From contig WNNJ02000831.1 in NCBI GenBank assembly GCA_012934845.2, forward strand, positions 62,001-126,000: a DNA stretch of 64,000 nt, written 5' to 3'. Shown one piece after another: positions 1 to 10,902 of this stretch. Within the stretch, counting starts at the first letter, position 1; each line of letters opens with the position of its first letter. Position numbers and translations under genes: made by a program. The notes below the pieces were generated by a model. The model ran no database searches. It was not told the DNA's origin and worked only from the letters and a program-made list of their open reading frames with translations. The stretch comes from Pomphorhynchus laevis. Lineage: Eukaryota; Acanthocephala; Palaeacanthocephala; Echinorhynchida; Pomphorhynchidae.

Positions 1-312
1 CAATCTGAAATGTTGATAAAGGCACAAAGATGTACACGTCAACATAAAAAGAAGAAAAATGTCAAAACAAAGCAGGAAGGAAAACCAGCGCCATTCTCGT
101 CAACCCTGCTATGTAATTCCACCTAACATGAGGAGATATCCATCCTTCTCATTTAATTTCGGTTTAAGATCGCAGATGAACAGTGATTCAAGAATATGTC
201 GCTGGAAGGCTTGTTGTCGATGAGCAAGGACTTTAACTTAATCAAAGTTTATTGTGTGTCCGGTCAAAAGAGAATGCTCAGCAACAGCAGAGTGAGCCGC
301 GTGTGCTGAGCA
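1..312 (-). mobile_element. Penelope-like element, 3' end, minus copy
   Basis: Read on the minus strand from about 305, the translation begins HSAVAEHSLLTGHTINFD, then passes an in-frame stop and continues with a stretch holding RILESLF-like and KPKLNEKDGY-like motifs before a terminal TAG. The EHSL..GH.I and E..I...P.LN signatures are those of the tail of the GIY-YIG endonuclease in PLE proteins. About 105 bases of 3' UTR follow to position 1, where the copy runs out of the window. It is a decayed 3' fragment with no reverse transcriptase. Its inner 225 bases form one arm of a large inverted repeat with 313-537. Confidence 0.75.
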
Positions 313-590
313 GCTCATCGACAACAAGCCTTCTAACGACAGATTCTTGAATCACTGTTCATCCGCGATCTCATGCCGAAATTAAATGAGAAGGATGGAT
401 ATCACCTCATCTTGGGTAGTATTACATAGCAGGGTTGACGAGATTGGCGCTGGTTTTCCTTCCTGTTATGTTTTGACATTTTTCTTCTTTTTATGTTAAC
501 GTGTACACCTTTGTGCCTTTATTAACATTTCAGATTGCTGAAGATGATGCCAGCTAGGCATCAAAATATTCGGTTAAATAAATTTTGTGG
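313..590 (+). mobile_element. Penelope-like element, 3' end, plus copy
   Basis: This is the inverted partner of the copy at 1-312. The plus strand reads AHRQQAF, a stop, then RQILESLFIRDLMPKLNEKD and a TAG at 427-429, the same end of a PLE protein. About 109 bases downstream of the TAG lies the stem-loop motif at 538-566. The two arms (1-225 and 313-537) are close to identical apart from scattered substitutions and small indels, and an 87-base spacer belonging only to the minus copy separates them. The arrangement is head to head, with coding ends facing. Confidence 0.72.
538..566 (+). ncRNA. Hammerhead-like stem-loop at PLE 3' end
   Basis: The box CTGAAGA (538-544) is followed by one T, a perfect 6-bp stem GATGCC/GGCATC with loop AGCTA, and then AAAA where other copies in the window have GAAA. 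CUGANGA, stem, GAAA is the conserved half of a hammerhead core, and hammerhead motifs are known from PLEs. No cleavage site or flanking stems could be fixed here, so activity is not claimed. Confidence 0.5.
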
Positions 591-1745
591 TGGTTTTTGC
601 CAGCAAACTTCAAATTTAAATATTATCACACCGTTGCATTCTTCATTCAAATTCAATTTATGTCAAAGGCATTAACAGTCTTTTAATTCAGCAATTAAAT
701 TTTGCGAATTACAAAATTATTACGATTTTAAGAATATTTCATTATTGAAATTGTTTATTTTGTATCTAAAAAGTAAAACTACTAATGGTGAATATTCAAA
801 TGTCTAACGCATCCTTATCGAAATGCATCGACAACAATTGTAGTCAAACAGTTAGTTTAAAAGCTGTTTCTTAGTTCACTGCGTGCTATCTAAATGTTCT
901 TCCTCACATTTAGGAAAAGCGTTGTCCGTTCTCCTCCTCGTTTGCACAATTTGAATCTTCTCGAATTAAAAGTGTGATAAATTTAAGATAAGCTATTCTT
1001 TTAAGGTGTTTATGTAATCTTTCACTTTAAGACAATTTTCACAGCATCCCAATATTTTTCGCATTGATTTAAATCTTAGCCAATTGAGATAACGTGCTCG
1101 TTTTAAGAAGAAATAGATATCAAATTACGAGCAACGACTACGGCAAAGAGGCACATTCTTAAGTGACCACTATGCCGAATAGTTTTTAGCAAAAAGCACT
1201 TGTCATCAATTGCCTAATTAGATATAACGCATTGTTTTTGTCGAAAGTGAATCCCGCAATCAATTCATTACCATTTGCATAGAATGCTCTCTAAGACATG
1301 ATAGTGTAAGATACAAGTCCTGCTGATACATTTAGCAGGTGAAGTGGCATATTGACAATCATGATATTGATTCTATTTGTTGAGCTAAAGTCACTTTATT
1401 CGGACAGATCGCTTATCATGAAGATTTTCGAAAGTTTATCATTTCAAAGAACCGAATATTTAGTAAAGTTGCTAGCTCTTTGAATTAATCAACAATTAAA
1501 TGTTTTTATAAAAATAGTCAAATTTTATTAACAATCAACTACAGTAATCAAGTTAATCATAGTTTAGTAATACGAAAATAAATAAAAACAAATTTGGTAT
1601 TTAACTAACTTATCCGCTAACTAAGTGGTTATTTTCTGGCATTATGATATTACAATCTAAATAATGTATTTGCATATTTAAGACATTTCCTATTACTCTA
1701 TAAAGAAAGGCTGTGAATTCAAACAAATATTGTCCATAACATAAT
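591..1745. other. AT-rich intergenic stretch
   Basis: There is no convincing ORF or repeat. It separates the PLE ends from the 3' end of the pyruvate kinase gene. A TTTATT on the plus strand near 1520, about 225 bases past the kinase stop, could be its AATAAA polyadenylation signal, but such strings are common in DNA this AT-rich. Confidence 0.5.
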
Positions 1746-3368
1746 CTAGGAATAGTCATTAATATCATCTTCCCACTCTGTTATTATATGAATAACATCC
1801 TGGTAACCTTGAGTATTTGTAGAACTGGTTAACATTACTATCGGATCCGAATGCTTTATAAAATCATTAAACAGAGCAACACCCACTGCGAAATTAACAA
1901 TTTTCTTTGTTTCTTCATTTAAATCTAGTGATTTGATATGATTACGATCATATTCAAATGTGGAATCACTTGGCAAAAGAACAGGGATACACGACCGATA
2001 CAAATTCAAATATCTGGCAACTTTTTCCTTGTAAGTTAGTGCGAGAATGCATGCGTTAGGTCGAAACTTCGATAAATTTCGAGCACACTGACCATCCGTG
2101 GTTAATGTGATTATCAACTTTGCTGACAAATCACGACATGCTTCCACTGCGGCAATAGCAATTGCTAATGTGTCATTTAAAGGTGGATTATTAAATAATC
2201 TGATATCATAAAAGTATTGATCAAAAAATACACAATATTCAGACTCGCGGACAACGGCGCTCATTGTTTGAATACATTTTACCGGATAAGGTCCGACAGC
2301 TGTAACGTCGCTCAACATTAATCCATCACACCCGTCAATAATTGCATTTGCAATGTCAGTTATTTCCCCATTGCTTGGTGAGTGAATCTTCTCCATGTCG
2401 CGTAACAAATAAGTGGAACATATTACTGGTTTACCAGCAACATTACATCTGGCAATGATGTTTTTCTGTATTACAATTAGCTTTGTTAATGGCACCTCAA
2501 CTCCTAAATCCCCACGTGAAATAAGTAGCCCATCACTGACATTTAACAGCTGATCAACAATTGAAAGCGATACCTCACGCTCAATCTTTACAATAATTTT
2601 AATATCCCTATTACCAATTAATTGTTTTGCTTGCAATACCATGTCCACATTGCGAACATTAGACAGCAACAAAACGTCAACATTGTTATCAATCGCAAAT
2701 TCAATGTCTTTATAATCTTTTTCAACAAAATTCGGTATTTCCTTCATATCCCATCCGGGAATGATTAGCTCTTGCTTATTATCTAACCGTCCACCCATAC
2801 ATACAGTGCATTCAACTGACGATCCGTAAAATGAAGTTACCTCAAAACAAATTCGTCTACCATTGATAAATATTCTCGATCCCTGTCTTAAAGTTGACAG
2901 TATTCGGTCATCAGAAATGTATAGATGATCCCTGTCACTCTTGTAGGCGAACACCGGATTGAATGTCAGGCATACTCTTTCACCTTCTAATAAATCAATT
3001 GGTTTCTCTTCACAGAGTACTCCAGTTCTTATTTCTGGCCCCTGGGTGTCTAAGGCAATTGTAATCATAGGCCGTTTTAGATCCGACTGAAGTTGACTTT
3101 CTGCTTGTCGAACCATATCAATTAGGTACTTATGTTTTTTATAATTACCATGAGAGAGATTTAACCTTGCAACTCTCATTCCCGAACAAATCATCATTTT
3201 TAATATATCTATGTTCATTGTAGATGGACCTAGCGTTGCCATAATACATGTCTTGGCATCCGACAGCCCAGCATTAACATCTAATGAAAGCATATGGGCA
3301 ATTGTATTGACTGGTGGTCCGTGATAAATGTTCTTAGCCGAACACCATTGAATATGAGAAGGATTCAT
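1746..3368 (-). CDS. PK: Pyruvate kinase, divergent intronless paralogue
   Basis: A single open reading frame of 540 residues starts at a true ATG and matches pyruvate kinase over its full length, a usual size for the family. The enzyme converts phosphoenolpyruvate and ADP to pyruvate and ATP in the cytosol. Motifs in order: ATLGPS near 45, GMRVARLNLSHG near 63, IALDTQGPEIRTG near 104, KIIVKIE near 248, SRGDLGVEVP near 273 and GKPVICSTYLL near 304. The Arg/Asn/Ser of RLNLSHG, the Asp-Thr of ALDTQGP, Lys and Glu of VKIE, Asp of RGDLG and Thr of CST are all kept. The usual PTRAE becomes SPSNGE, LSGETAKG becomes LSDVTAVG, and the C-terminal effector loop (WRPGSG in mammals) is replaced by STNTQG. 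It may be an active but unregulated isoform, a tissue-specific retrogene or a pseudoenzyme. There are no breaks, so it is under constraint. The fold is certain, the activity is not. Confidence 0.93.
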   Translation of the reverse strand: MNPSHIQWCSAKNIYHGPPVNTIAHMLSLDVNAGLSDAKTCIMATLGPSTMNIDILKMMICSGMRVARLNLSHGNYKKHKYLIDMVRQAESQLQSDLKRPMITIALDTQGPEIRTGVLCEEKPIDLLEGERVCLTFNPVFAYKSDRDHLYISDDRILSTLRQGSRIFINGRRICFEVTSFYGSSVECTVCMGGRLDNKQELIIPGWDMKEIPNFVEKDYKDIEFAIDNNVDVLLLSNVRNVDMVLQAKQLIGNRDIKIIVKIEREVSLSIVDQLLNVSDGLLISRGDLGVEVPLTKLIVIQKNIIARCNVAGKPVICSTYLLRDMEKIHSPSNGEITDIANAIIDGCDGLMLSDVTAVGPYPVKCIQTMSAVVRESEYCVFFDQYFYDIRLFNNPPLNDTLAIAIAAVEACRDLSAKLIITLTTDGQCARNLSKFRPNACILALTYKEKVARYLNLYRSCIPVLLPSDSTFEYDRNHIKSLDLNEETKKIVNFAVGVALFNDFIKHSDPIVMLTSSTNTQGYQDVIHIITEWEDDINDYS

Positions 3369-3734
3369 ATTGGAAGGCTAAAGAGACTCTAAAACAAAGT
3401 TTGATAAACAAATTTTAACTCTACCGATTAAAACTCCAGTGTCATATCGACCTAAACAAATTTTCGTTTTAGTCAAATTTTTATTTTCGAGTAAAAATAA
3501 AAATACCGAGTGAGATTATTTGAATAGCAGAACAGTTTTCAAACTGTTTTATGTAATATTCAAATAGTCACCTGATTCAATCTATTATCAATTGTAGTGA
3601 AATTATATAAATTTTCAATTTAAATTTAGTTATAATTATTTATAATTATAATTATTTATAGTCCAATGATACATTCGATGTGTTCATTAATCGTTCATGC
3701 GTATAAACATCGAGAAGAAACAAGAGAATGTTAA
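3369..3734. other. 5' flank of pyruvate kinase
   Basis: AT-rich DNA between the kinase start and the end of the neighbouring PLE. Apart from the hairpin at 3518-3565 I see no TATA box or other promoter element that can be supported. Confidence 0.4.
3518..3565. repeat. Inverted repeat upstream of pyruvate kinase
   Basis: A near-perfect hairpin has AACAGTTT and AAACTGTT next to the 2-base loop, and TATTTGAATA/TATTCAAATA-like outer arms. It lies about 150-200 bases upstream of the kinase ATG. It could be a tiny MITE remnant or a 5' flanking structure; nothing in the sequence decides between them. Confidence 0.5.
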
Positions 3735-3740
3735 CCACGA

Positions 3741-3771
3741 ATTTTTAACTATTTCAATAGCCCTTTTCAAG
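3741..3771 (-). ncRNA. Stem-loop in PLE 3' UTR, divergent
   Basis: On the minus strand, about 75 bases past the PLE stop, the order is CTTGAAAAGG, a 5-bp stem CTATT/AATAG and then AAAA. The placement and architecture match 538-566, although the CTGAAGA box is degraded. It suggests that a stem-loop here is a shared property of PLE 3' ends in this genome. Confidence 0.35.
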
Positions 3772-3845
3772 TGATACAATTAGTAACAAAGAAAAGAAAA
3801 ACTAATGTATATATGCAATAAAAACGGAAGAAACACACAGTGAAT

Positions 3846-5580
3846 CTATCGGTTTTGCAATGTGCTTGTAGGGATAGCTAATGTCCAGTAATCTTTATTA
3901 CCATCCATCGAGTTAGCATAGTTCTGGATGTGAATACTTTCTTTTATCAGACGTCTTGGTAGGTTGTCCTCCTTTTCTAAGACCATAGCTGCGGCAAAGT
4001 CTGGTTCGTGATTATGGATCAACCAATGATTCACCAATGCTGACGAATTATCTTCCCTTTTGAAATTATATTTATGTTTTTTATTCTGGTTATTAAACCC
4101 TGCTTTGTCTGTCCAAAATATTTGGCTGGACAATTCATACACGGTATCTCGTAAGTTACATTATTAGGTTCATATTTAGGCTTGCTCTTGAAATAACCAG
4201 ATAGAGTAGAATTCCTCACATGATATAAGGACGTATTTGCTGGTAGATTCTTTCTTAAGAAATTAGAACATCCATCACTTACAAATATCGTGGGTATAAA
4301 TACTCGTTTCTCTTTTGATATAGCTTCCGAAGAATTATTTTCCATTACTTTACTCTTAAGACAACGGTTGATAGTTTCGTGTATAGCCCATATAGGAAAC
4401 TCTCTAGATTTTAACACTTCAGAAATTCGCTGGAATTGGTTATCCCTAGCTGTTAGTGTCGAGCATATGTTAACCACCCAATCATAGAGCGCTTTCGCTG
4501 CCATTATTTTGTAGTTAGAAAATACACAAGTATTCCAACTTGTTAGACACCAGGGTATATTAGATTTCCTATATACGTCCGTCGTAAGTATATTGTTAGA
4601 CTTCATAATCAACACGTCCAAGAAAGATATTTCACCGTCTATATTTTCTCTTACCACACTCCATTGTATTGCCTGATCTCTGCTATTCAATGACTCGATT
4701 ATTTTCGAACCTGGATCAACAGACAATATGCAAAATACATCATCAACATATCTTAACCATTTAATTAGGTTAGGGATAAAAGAATATATATCTTCCTCCC
4801 AATGCGTCATATAGATGTCCGCCAGTATCGGTCCAAATGGAGAGCCCATGGCAACACCGTTACTCTGTTCATAAGGTTGTCCTTCGAATAAGAAAATGTT
4901 CTTATTAGAACACCATTTTAATAATTGTTCCCACTCTGTTGTTGATAATTTTGGGTTGTCACACTTCGTAGCCAACAACTTAGATGCCAGTAGTATTGTT
5001 GTTTCAAGTAGGACATTCGTAAACAATGACTTCACGTCCGCAGTCATGAAAAAAATTGTTTGGCTACTGTACTGCAATATTTCTTTAGCAAATGCAGGAC
5101 CATCCCTTATATACGAAGGAGCAGGTTCTCTATATAGGCGAATTAGTCTGTTTATTTCCTTGGCCAGTGAGTGAGAGAAACTTTTGTATGAGGCAATTAC
5201 CGGGCGGAATTGCAGAGTGGGCTTATGGATTTTCGGTAACAGATATCGGAAGCCTGCATGAGCATGGGATGACTTCACCTGATCATACCATAATTTCGAA
5301 ATCTTTCCCGATTTTTGAAACAAGGACAATGTAGAGTTAAATTGTCATTCTTGTTTGGATGTATCATCACTCAATAGTCTTATAAACTTATCAGATGATA
5401 TCAAATCCATCCCATGTTTGACATAATCGATCGTATCTACTACGACTATAGCCTGTCCTTTATCAGCTTTACAAATTCTGATTGTTGGGTCAGCCCTGAG
5501 ATGTCGTAAAGCGTTTTTCTGATTTGTGGAGAGATTGTGAGGATTTGGTCTCGAATAATTATTATATTTAGTTATTTAAA
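3846..5580 (-). mobile_element. Penelope-like retroelement (RT plus GIY-YIG), 5' truncated
   Basis: The minus strand encodes most of a PLE protein in more than one frame. In order it has an N-terminal ADKGQAIVVVD motif near 5440, reverse transcriptase blocks with YLLPKIHKPT, TADVKSLFTNV, GVAMGSPFGPILADI and LRYVDDVF (about 5270-4730), and then the GIY-YIG endonuclease with YEIPCMNCPAKYFGQTKQG (about 4160-4100) and a tail holding RRLIKESIHIQ. PLEs copy RNA into chromosomal DNA using the RT and the GIY-YIG nuclease. The YVDD catalytic pair and GQT are present. At least one stop and one frameshift interrupt it, so this copy is dead. Its 5' end stops at about 5580 in AT-rich DNA. Its tail sequence differs from the PLE at 1-590, so there are two PLE families. 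Confidence 0.9.
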
Positions 5581-7055
5581 TTTAGTTTTACTTATCCAAT
5601 GAAAGTTTAAAATTCTGCATCAGGAGGACTACTCGCTTCATCATGTGCATCGCGGTGTAGATCATCGTGAGAAGACCCCACGTCAGAACTTCCAGTGCTG
5701 TCTTCAAATGAGCTGCTCTCTGAGCTTGAGAAGGATGTGGTGAGCCGATTGAAGATTAAATTAAAAAACGCGATGCAATTCCGTTAACATTTAATAGGGG
5801 TTTCTCGGAATAGTTTCTAGTAGATCTGTTGGGTTTATTCACGCTTAAAGCATTTTGACATTCGCACTTGACACCGTTGATTAGGTGTTGTCCGCCTTTT
5901 GCCTCATCTGAAGACGTGTTTGCCTAATCAGCTCGCTCAGTCGCGGGGAAGCCTTGCTTGTGCGGTATAGTGCATTCTGGCTCTTTGTATTACTGTTGGA
6001 CTCACAGTTATGGCCATCATGTTTATTGGCAGGTGGACGATGCTTGGATGAAGCACTCATCGCTTTGTCTTGAGTGGCGAATGTGAGGATTTTCCCGCAG
6101 TGGATGGAAACCTCAGGATTTTCCTGGGTTTCCATTCACTATAGCGAAGTCGATCAATGCAATTAAAGGCATTTAGACACTTGTCGACTGGATCCAAACC
6201 ATATCATAACAGCCAGCAGGATCCTTGTTGGTGGTGTGCTCAGATGGATCCATAGAACCGCTAATGTTGGTCTGGCACAGGTTGTCAAATTGACGCATCT
6301 TTTTCGAGAGCAATAGGCGAGTTTGCCCTAGTGCAGATTAAATGCTTTTAACGCTCTTGACATCAATTTCGCAATTTTCGCCATTCTGTGACAAGATTTA
6401 ATCGTATTCTGCGCATTTTCCCTCCAGTCGTGTTTGCGGCCTTCTGTAGCATATGTCAATATGTCTGCCCATCTAATGCGACATTAGTCTTAGTTATGTT
6501 TTCAGTTGCGAGAGATGACTCAAAGCTATTCATGACTCGATGAGAAATAATTGGCTCTGTGTATTCGATTTGACTCCTATGTCCATCTGGAATTGGTAGG
6601 GATTGTTCTACACGTTATCCTGAACAGTTTTCGTTATCGAACGACACCAGTTGATCTGTTAGCTGGTCGATGCATCCTTTTACTTGATCCACGTGTATCG
6701 AGCTTTCTGCTTGATTGTGTTTGTCCGTATTTTTAGACGATTCGCACTGAGAGCGTAACATGCCTGACTGCCATGTAGATGCCATTGATTGAAAATGTTC
6801 GAAGTTGAACTGTAGATACGGATTAATCAAGCCCTCGTCGTTTGGACCTTTGGTTTTATCCGATAGTCGAGATGAGTCGGTGGGTCGATAATCGTTGGCT
6901 AAGCAGGACATTTTTACGACAGACCTTGTTGCGTACGGTTCCGACAAGTCTTCAGGAATAATTCCTTTTCCGAGTTCGAGCTGCATTTTGCCGTTTAATT
7001 CTACGTCGTGCCTAATACGCGAGTCGACATTATTGGCACGTTGTCGAATAAGGCT
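5581..7055 (-). other. Unassigned region with minus-strand ORFs
   Basis: Two ORFs begin with true ATGs: 6615-6986 (123 residues, starting MQLELGKGIIPEDL) and 5881-6135 (84 residues, starting METQENPEVSIHCGK). A third stretch (about 5780-5606) reads open as a Ser/Asp/Glu-rich tail ending SSPPDAEF and a stop. I recognise no domain. They could be exons of an unknown host gene, or the decayed 3' part of the LINE-D element immediately upstream on the same strand. I could not join them by credible splice sites. Confidence 0.2.
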
Positions 7056-7059
7056 CGAG

Positions 7060-8645
7060 TAGTTTGGAAGACGTTGTAATTAGGAGAGACTTGAATGAGA
7101 TAACCAGGCGAATTGAACCTCGGAAACAGGATCATTACAAAATCCAACGCCCCTTTCTAAAAGTGGCTTACCCAACTCATCCAGGCTCTTCAGAATCGCC
7201 TTGGCGTTCCTCCGTTTTTTGCTGTACGGGATTTCGTTTCGTCAAGACATTGAGCGAGCCACAAATTGAATTAGCTTCTCCCCTGGACCGTTCCAACATC
7301 CATTCATCTCGATGACTGCCGCCGAGAAACAATAACCCACTTCCTTCATCTTATGCTACTGCTTCCTCTCTTTAACACATTCAGCGTATTTGTTGGCGGC
7401 AAAGCCGTAGGGTTTGTGTTGTCATCGTCTCAAAAGACTTTTGTTGAAAGTTTGTGACTGCTAAGTCAACTGCCAGTGGCGGTACCTCGTAAATGAGATT
7501 GTTCGCCGGGCGATCTCACAAGACTCGAACGAGGTTAGGAACCTCCCTCACCACCCGCAAACTAGCCGAAATACCGTCGCCTGGAAAATTGTGTCCCTCA
7601 GACCGTCACGACGGATGCCGGGAAATCCACCAAATTGACAGTTAAGTGAATAGAAGCCAAATTTATCAGCCGAACGTAGGCACCACCTGCACGGATAATT
7701 GGCGCACTGATGGGTACTCCCAGCCAAAATGAAGGAGCACAATAAACTCGTTAGGCGCAAAGTTCATGTGAGTTGCTTTGCTCTGAAGCGCCTGCAGCCA
7801 CGCACAAGCACGTAGACACCGCCTGCACCGATAATCGGTGCACTGATGGGTGCTCCCAGCCATAAATGGAGGAGCACAATAAACTCGTTAGGCGCAAAGT
7901 TCATGTGAGTTGCTTTGCCCTGAACCGCCTGCAGCCAGGTACAAGCATGCGGGCGTACGACTGCCAAAAGTCTCTCTAAGTTGAAGAGGTCGACATTTCC
8001 CAGTATCATGTGTCTCGATGTGTCGTCAATAAGCTTCGACAGACAATGTTGCTTTGATGTTTGGTTTTCGTCAAAATGGGGAAACCTGACCTTGCCGATA
8101 TGTTTCCAGAAAATGAGCAAGGATCGAGGTTAAAGTTGTAAGCAGCGGAATTCACGCTCGAAAAAAACAGCTGGGTCATGTTGGCATCAGTCTCGTAAGC
8201 TCAAGCCCCCCCCCTCCATTTTTAGCGGTAAGCACGCTTGTAGCCACGCAATCTCGTCTGTCTGAATGGAAATGATCTTTCCAAAGCAATCCTTGAACAA
8301 GAGGTCGAATGAGCGAATAAATTCTTTAGTATCTTCGGGATCAACTGAGCGCATCAGATGATTGACCCCCGGGGGCAGAAGCACACTCATGAAGCAGAGT
8401 ATAGGCGACTTGTGAGTCTAGAAGGTCACCAAGGGAATCAATATCCCTGCGAAAAATGTGGTGAATTGTGTTGTTCAAGAAGTTAGAACATTAAACTCGA
8501 GATCCGATAGGAGAGCCTAGAATTGAGAAGTTGCCCGACGTATTGGTGAGAGTAATTAAAAGACAGCTTCGCCTTACCAATGCGGTTCGGCTAGCCTTGC
8601 CTATTAACTTGGTCTTCCGCTAATTAATCTCAAAACAACTAAAAA
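7060..8645 (-). mobile_element. LINE-D (R2-like), C-terminal half
   Basis: This is the downstream half of a LINE cut in two by LINE-A. Read on the minus strand in several frames it shows NFSILGSPIGS near 8535, QVAYTLLHEC...GVNHLMRSVDP near 8420-8340, WLQACLPLKMEGGGLSLRD near 8240, WLQAVQGKATHMNFAPNEF near 7920, a zinc-type motif PCRWCLRSADKFGFYSLNC near 7690, and a nuclease-like tail with YAECVKERK and GCWNGPGEKL near 7390-7270. A Zn motif and nuclease-like region after the RT is the R2/CRE/NeSL layout; the exact clade is not resolved. Multiple frameshifts and stops plus a 136-base tandem duplication show it is dead. Confidence 0.75.
7675..7946. repeat. 136-bp tandem duplication inside LINE-D
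   Basis: Two copies, starting at 7675 and 7811, share a block that translates on the minus strand as a KATHMNFAPNEFIVLLH segment plus the first zinc cysteines. They differ at scattered positions, so the duplication is old. It lies just before the zinc-binding motif and duplicates its first half. Confidence 0.8.
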
Positions 8646-8720
8646 AGAATACTTTTAAGAGAACTTAAAAAAGTTCAACTTAAAAGATAACTCAAAACGT
8701 TTGAGAAATAATTAACATAC

Positions 8721-8820
8721 ATTCCAGATTTTTCCTGTCAGTTCCAGATTTTTTCTGTCAGTTCCAGATTTTTTCTGTCAGTTCCAGATTTTTCCTGTCA
8801 GTTCAAGATTTTTCCTGCCA
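8721..8820 (+). promoter_or_regulatory. 5' iterons of LINE-A copy 1 (5 x 20 bp)
   Basis: Five head-to-tail 20-base units of the form GTTCCAGATTTTTYCTGTCA lie about 130 bases before the conserved ORF1 start region. The junction of adjacent units makes CAGTTCCAGAT, the same core as the 16-base units before the copy at 37 kb. The position is that of promoter monomers in the 5' UTR of some LINEs; promoter function is inferred. Confidence 0.6.
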
Positions 8821-9752
8821 GTTCCGCTTTCTACGCTCGCGGATTAAGCATTATCTCTCAATAAGTTAAGATAGACCGTCTTGCTGCGCTCGCCGATCAG
8901 TTGCAGTAGCAAATCTAACAGCTTCACACACAAGGACGTTAATGGGATGACGTAAGAAAACAGCTAAGAACGACACTAACTATGCACAACTGCAAGTACA
9001 GTGCTCGACACACGACTGCAGCGTCTGGACAACAATCGCCCGCGACAACAATAAGTCTAAAGAAGACTTTCTGTGTTTTTTGTGCCAACAAACTAATCCG
9101 CAAAATCTCGCATAATCACATATTAAATCCAATACGTCCACTCAAACTACCCCCGTCGTTTCCAATGTTTTTCTCCACGTACCGACCCTGCCACCATATA
9201 CACTTCTTATCACATGTCATCTTCACTCCATGACACCCCCGTTCCATCCATCCTGTATAGTTTCTCAATAACCTATATCCATAAATCAAAATCACCTTCA
9301 CCAACATTCACGATCCTTCCACTCGTAACATTTCCTCACATCGCTTGCCACCCTCTTTATTATAATTATCCTCTATGTCTCCAGTCGTCAAACCAACTCC
9401 CTCCAAATCCTCAACTGTAAGCTATCCTATTGTAATCTCACCTACTCACGTCATTGTTTTTCCTTTATGGAAACGCTTTCCTTCTCGCGATCGTTGCGTT
9501 ATAGTCACTAATATCATTCCTTTCACCTCCTTATCTCCACAAACACGTCTCGACCACGATGTTTCGGCCTTCAGATCCATCCTACCGTCTCTTGTACCTG
9601 CGGATAAACCATCCTTATTCAGATTCCGACGACCTTTCTATCTGCTGGCTGCTATCTGCCGGTTGCTCACTAGTCGAATCCGCCCGCCCCTCAGCTCATC
9701 CTCTTCTAAATTCTCTAATCATGGCGGCATTGTCGCATTTGCCCGTCACTCC

Positions 9753-9781
9753 GCGGGCGAATGCGATCAGCTTTCGCCCGC
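9753..9781. repeat. Short GC-rich hairpin at a deletion scar
   Basis: Perfect 9-bp arms GCGGGCGAA/TTCGCCCGC enclose an 11-base loop, exactly where LINE-A copy 1 lacks about 120 bases found in its relative at 37-41 kb. It looks like filler DNA made when the deletion was repaired. Confidence 0.5.
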
Positions 9782-10886
9782 GATGTGAAATCTGCTCCTA
9801 CATCCTGATTTTTTACAAAAATCGCTGACCATCTTTCTCATTGTTCTTTGTCCTCAATCCCTTCACTCGTTCTAGGCGACTTCAACATCCGCCTAGACTG
9901 CCCTTATTCCACGGATTTTATCCGGTCCATCAACATTCTATCCAACTACAATTACAAACTCATCTCTACTGCCCCATTCATATTCTTGACGGGACACTCG
10001 ACATCATCGCTGTCCCGGATCGTTTTGCTGCATACACCTCACTGTCAATCTCCGATCACGGTCTATCCTATCACTTTCTCGTCACCCTTGATCTCACTTC
10101 CAATCACACTCCGCTTCACACACCTACCATCCTTCGTCGCCCTTAGAGAAATGTTTACCTCCCTCTTCTCCGCTCCGCCTTGCTTTAATCGTCTCTATCT
10201 TCTCACACAATAACATCCTCTCCTCACGATCTTGCCTTTTTTCGACTCTACTCACATCCATTCTCGATCTGCTCTTGCTGTTCAAGCCTACCCTCACCGT
10301 CGCTTGCACCGTGCCCCATAGTTTGACATCCAATACACACTCTCAAAGCGTCGACTCCGTCATGATGCCGTCGTATCTTTCCATCACACTGGAAATCCAC
10401 CATCGTTCGTCCCCTTCTTAAGAAACAATCGCTCAATTCCTTCCTTCCTTCTAGTCATCGCCCCATTTCACTTCCTCTACTCCTTCCAAGCTCTTATAGC
10501 GTCTTATCTTAATACAAATCAATATTTATCTATCTTCTATCGCATGCATGAAAGTTTACAACGATCTACTCATTTCTCGTGACAAGGCTCTATATAGTGT
10601 TCTCATCTCTCTATCTACGGCTCCCCATCGTTCATCAACCTCCCTTTCTTAGAAGACACTCGTCTCACCTCACTATCACTGCGTTCCCGTCATTCCTTCT
10701 TACTCTACGTCCCCAATTACTCTAACAACTACGGTTTCCGATCCTTCCTCGTCGCCGCCCCACTCGCCTGGAATCAGGTCCCACTCGACGTCCGTCGCGC
10801 TTCCTCCTTTATTGCATTCAAATGCTGCCTCCGTATCCACCTCCTGGAAACATGATTTGGATTTTGTTGTTGTGGTGGTCATGTAA

Positions 10887-10902
10887 GCGTGCGCCGGCAC
10901 GC
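10887..10902 (+). other. LINE-A 3' hairpin, copy 1
   Basis: Stem GCGTGC/GCACGC with loop GCCG, followed by ATTTGCCAC and an A-rich end. An outer GTGG/CCAC pair encloses it. It is the presumed RT recognition structure of LINE-A. Confidence 0.65.
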
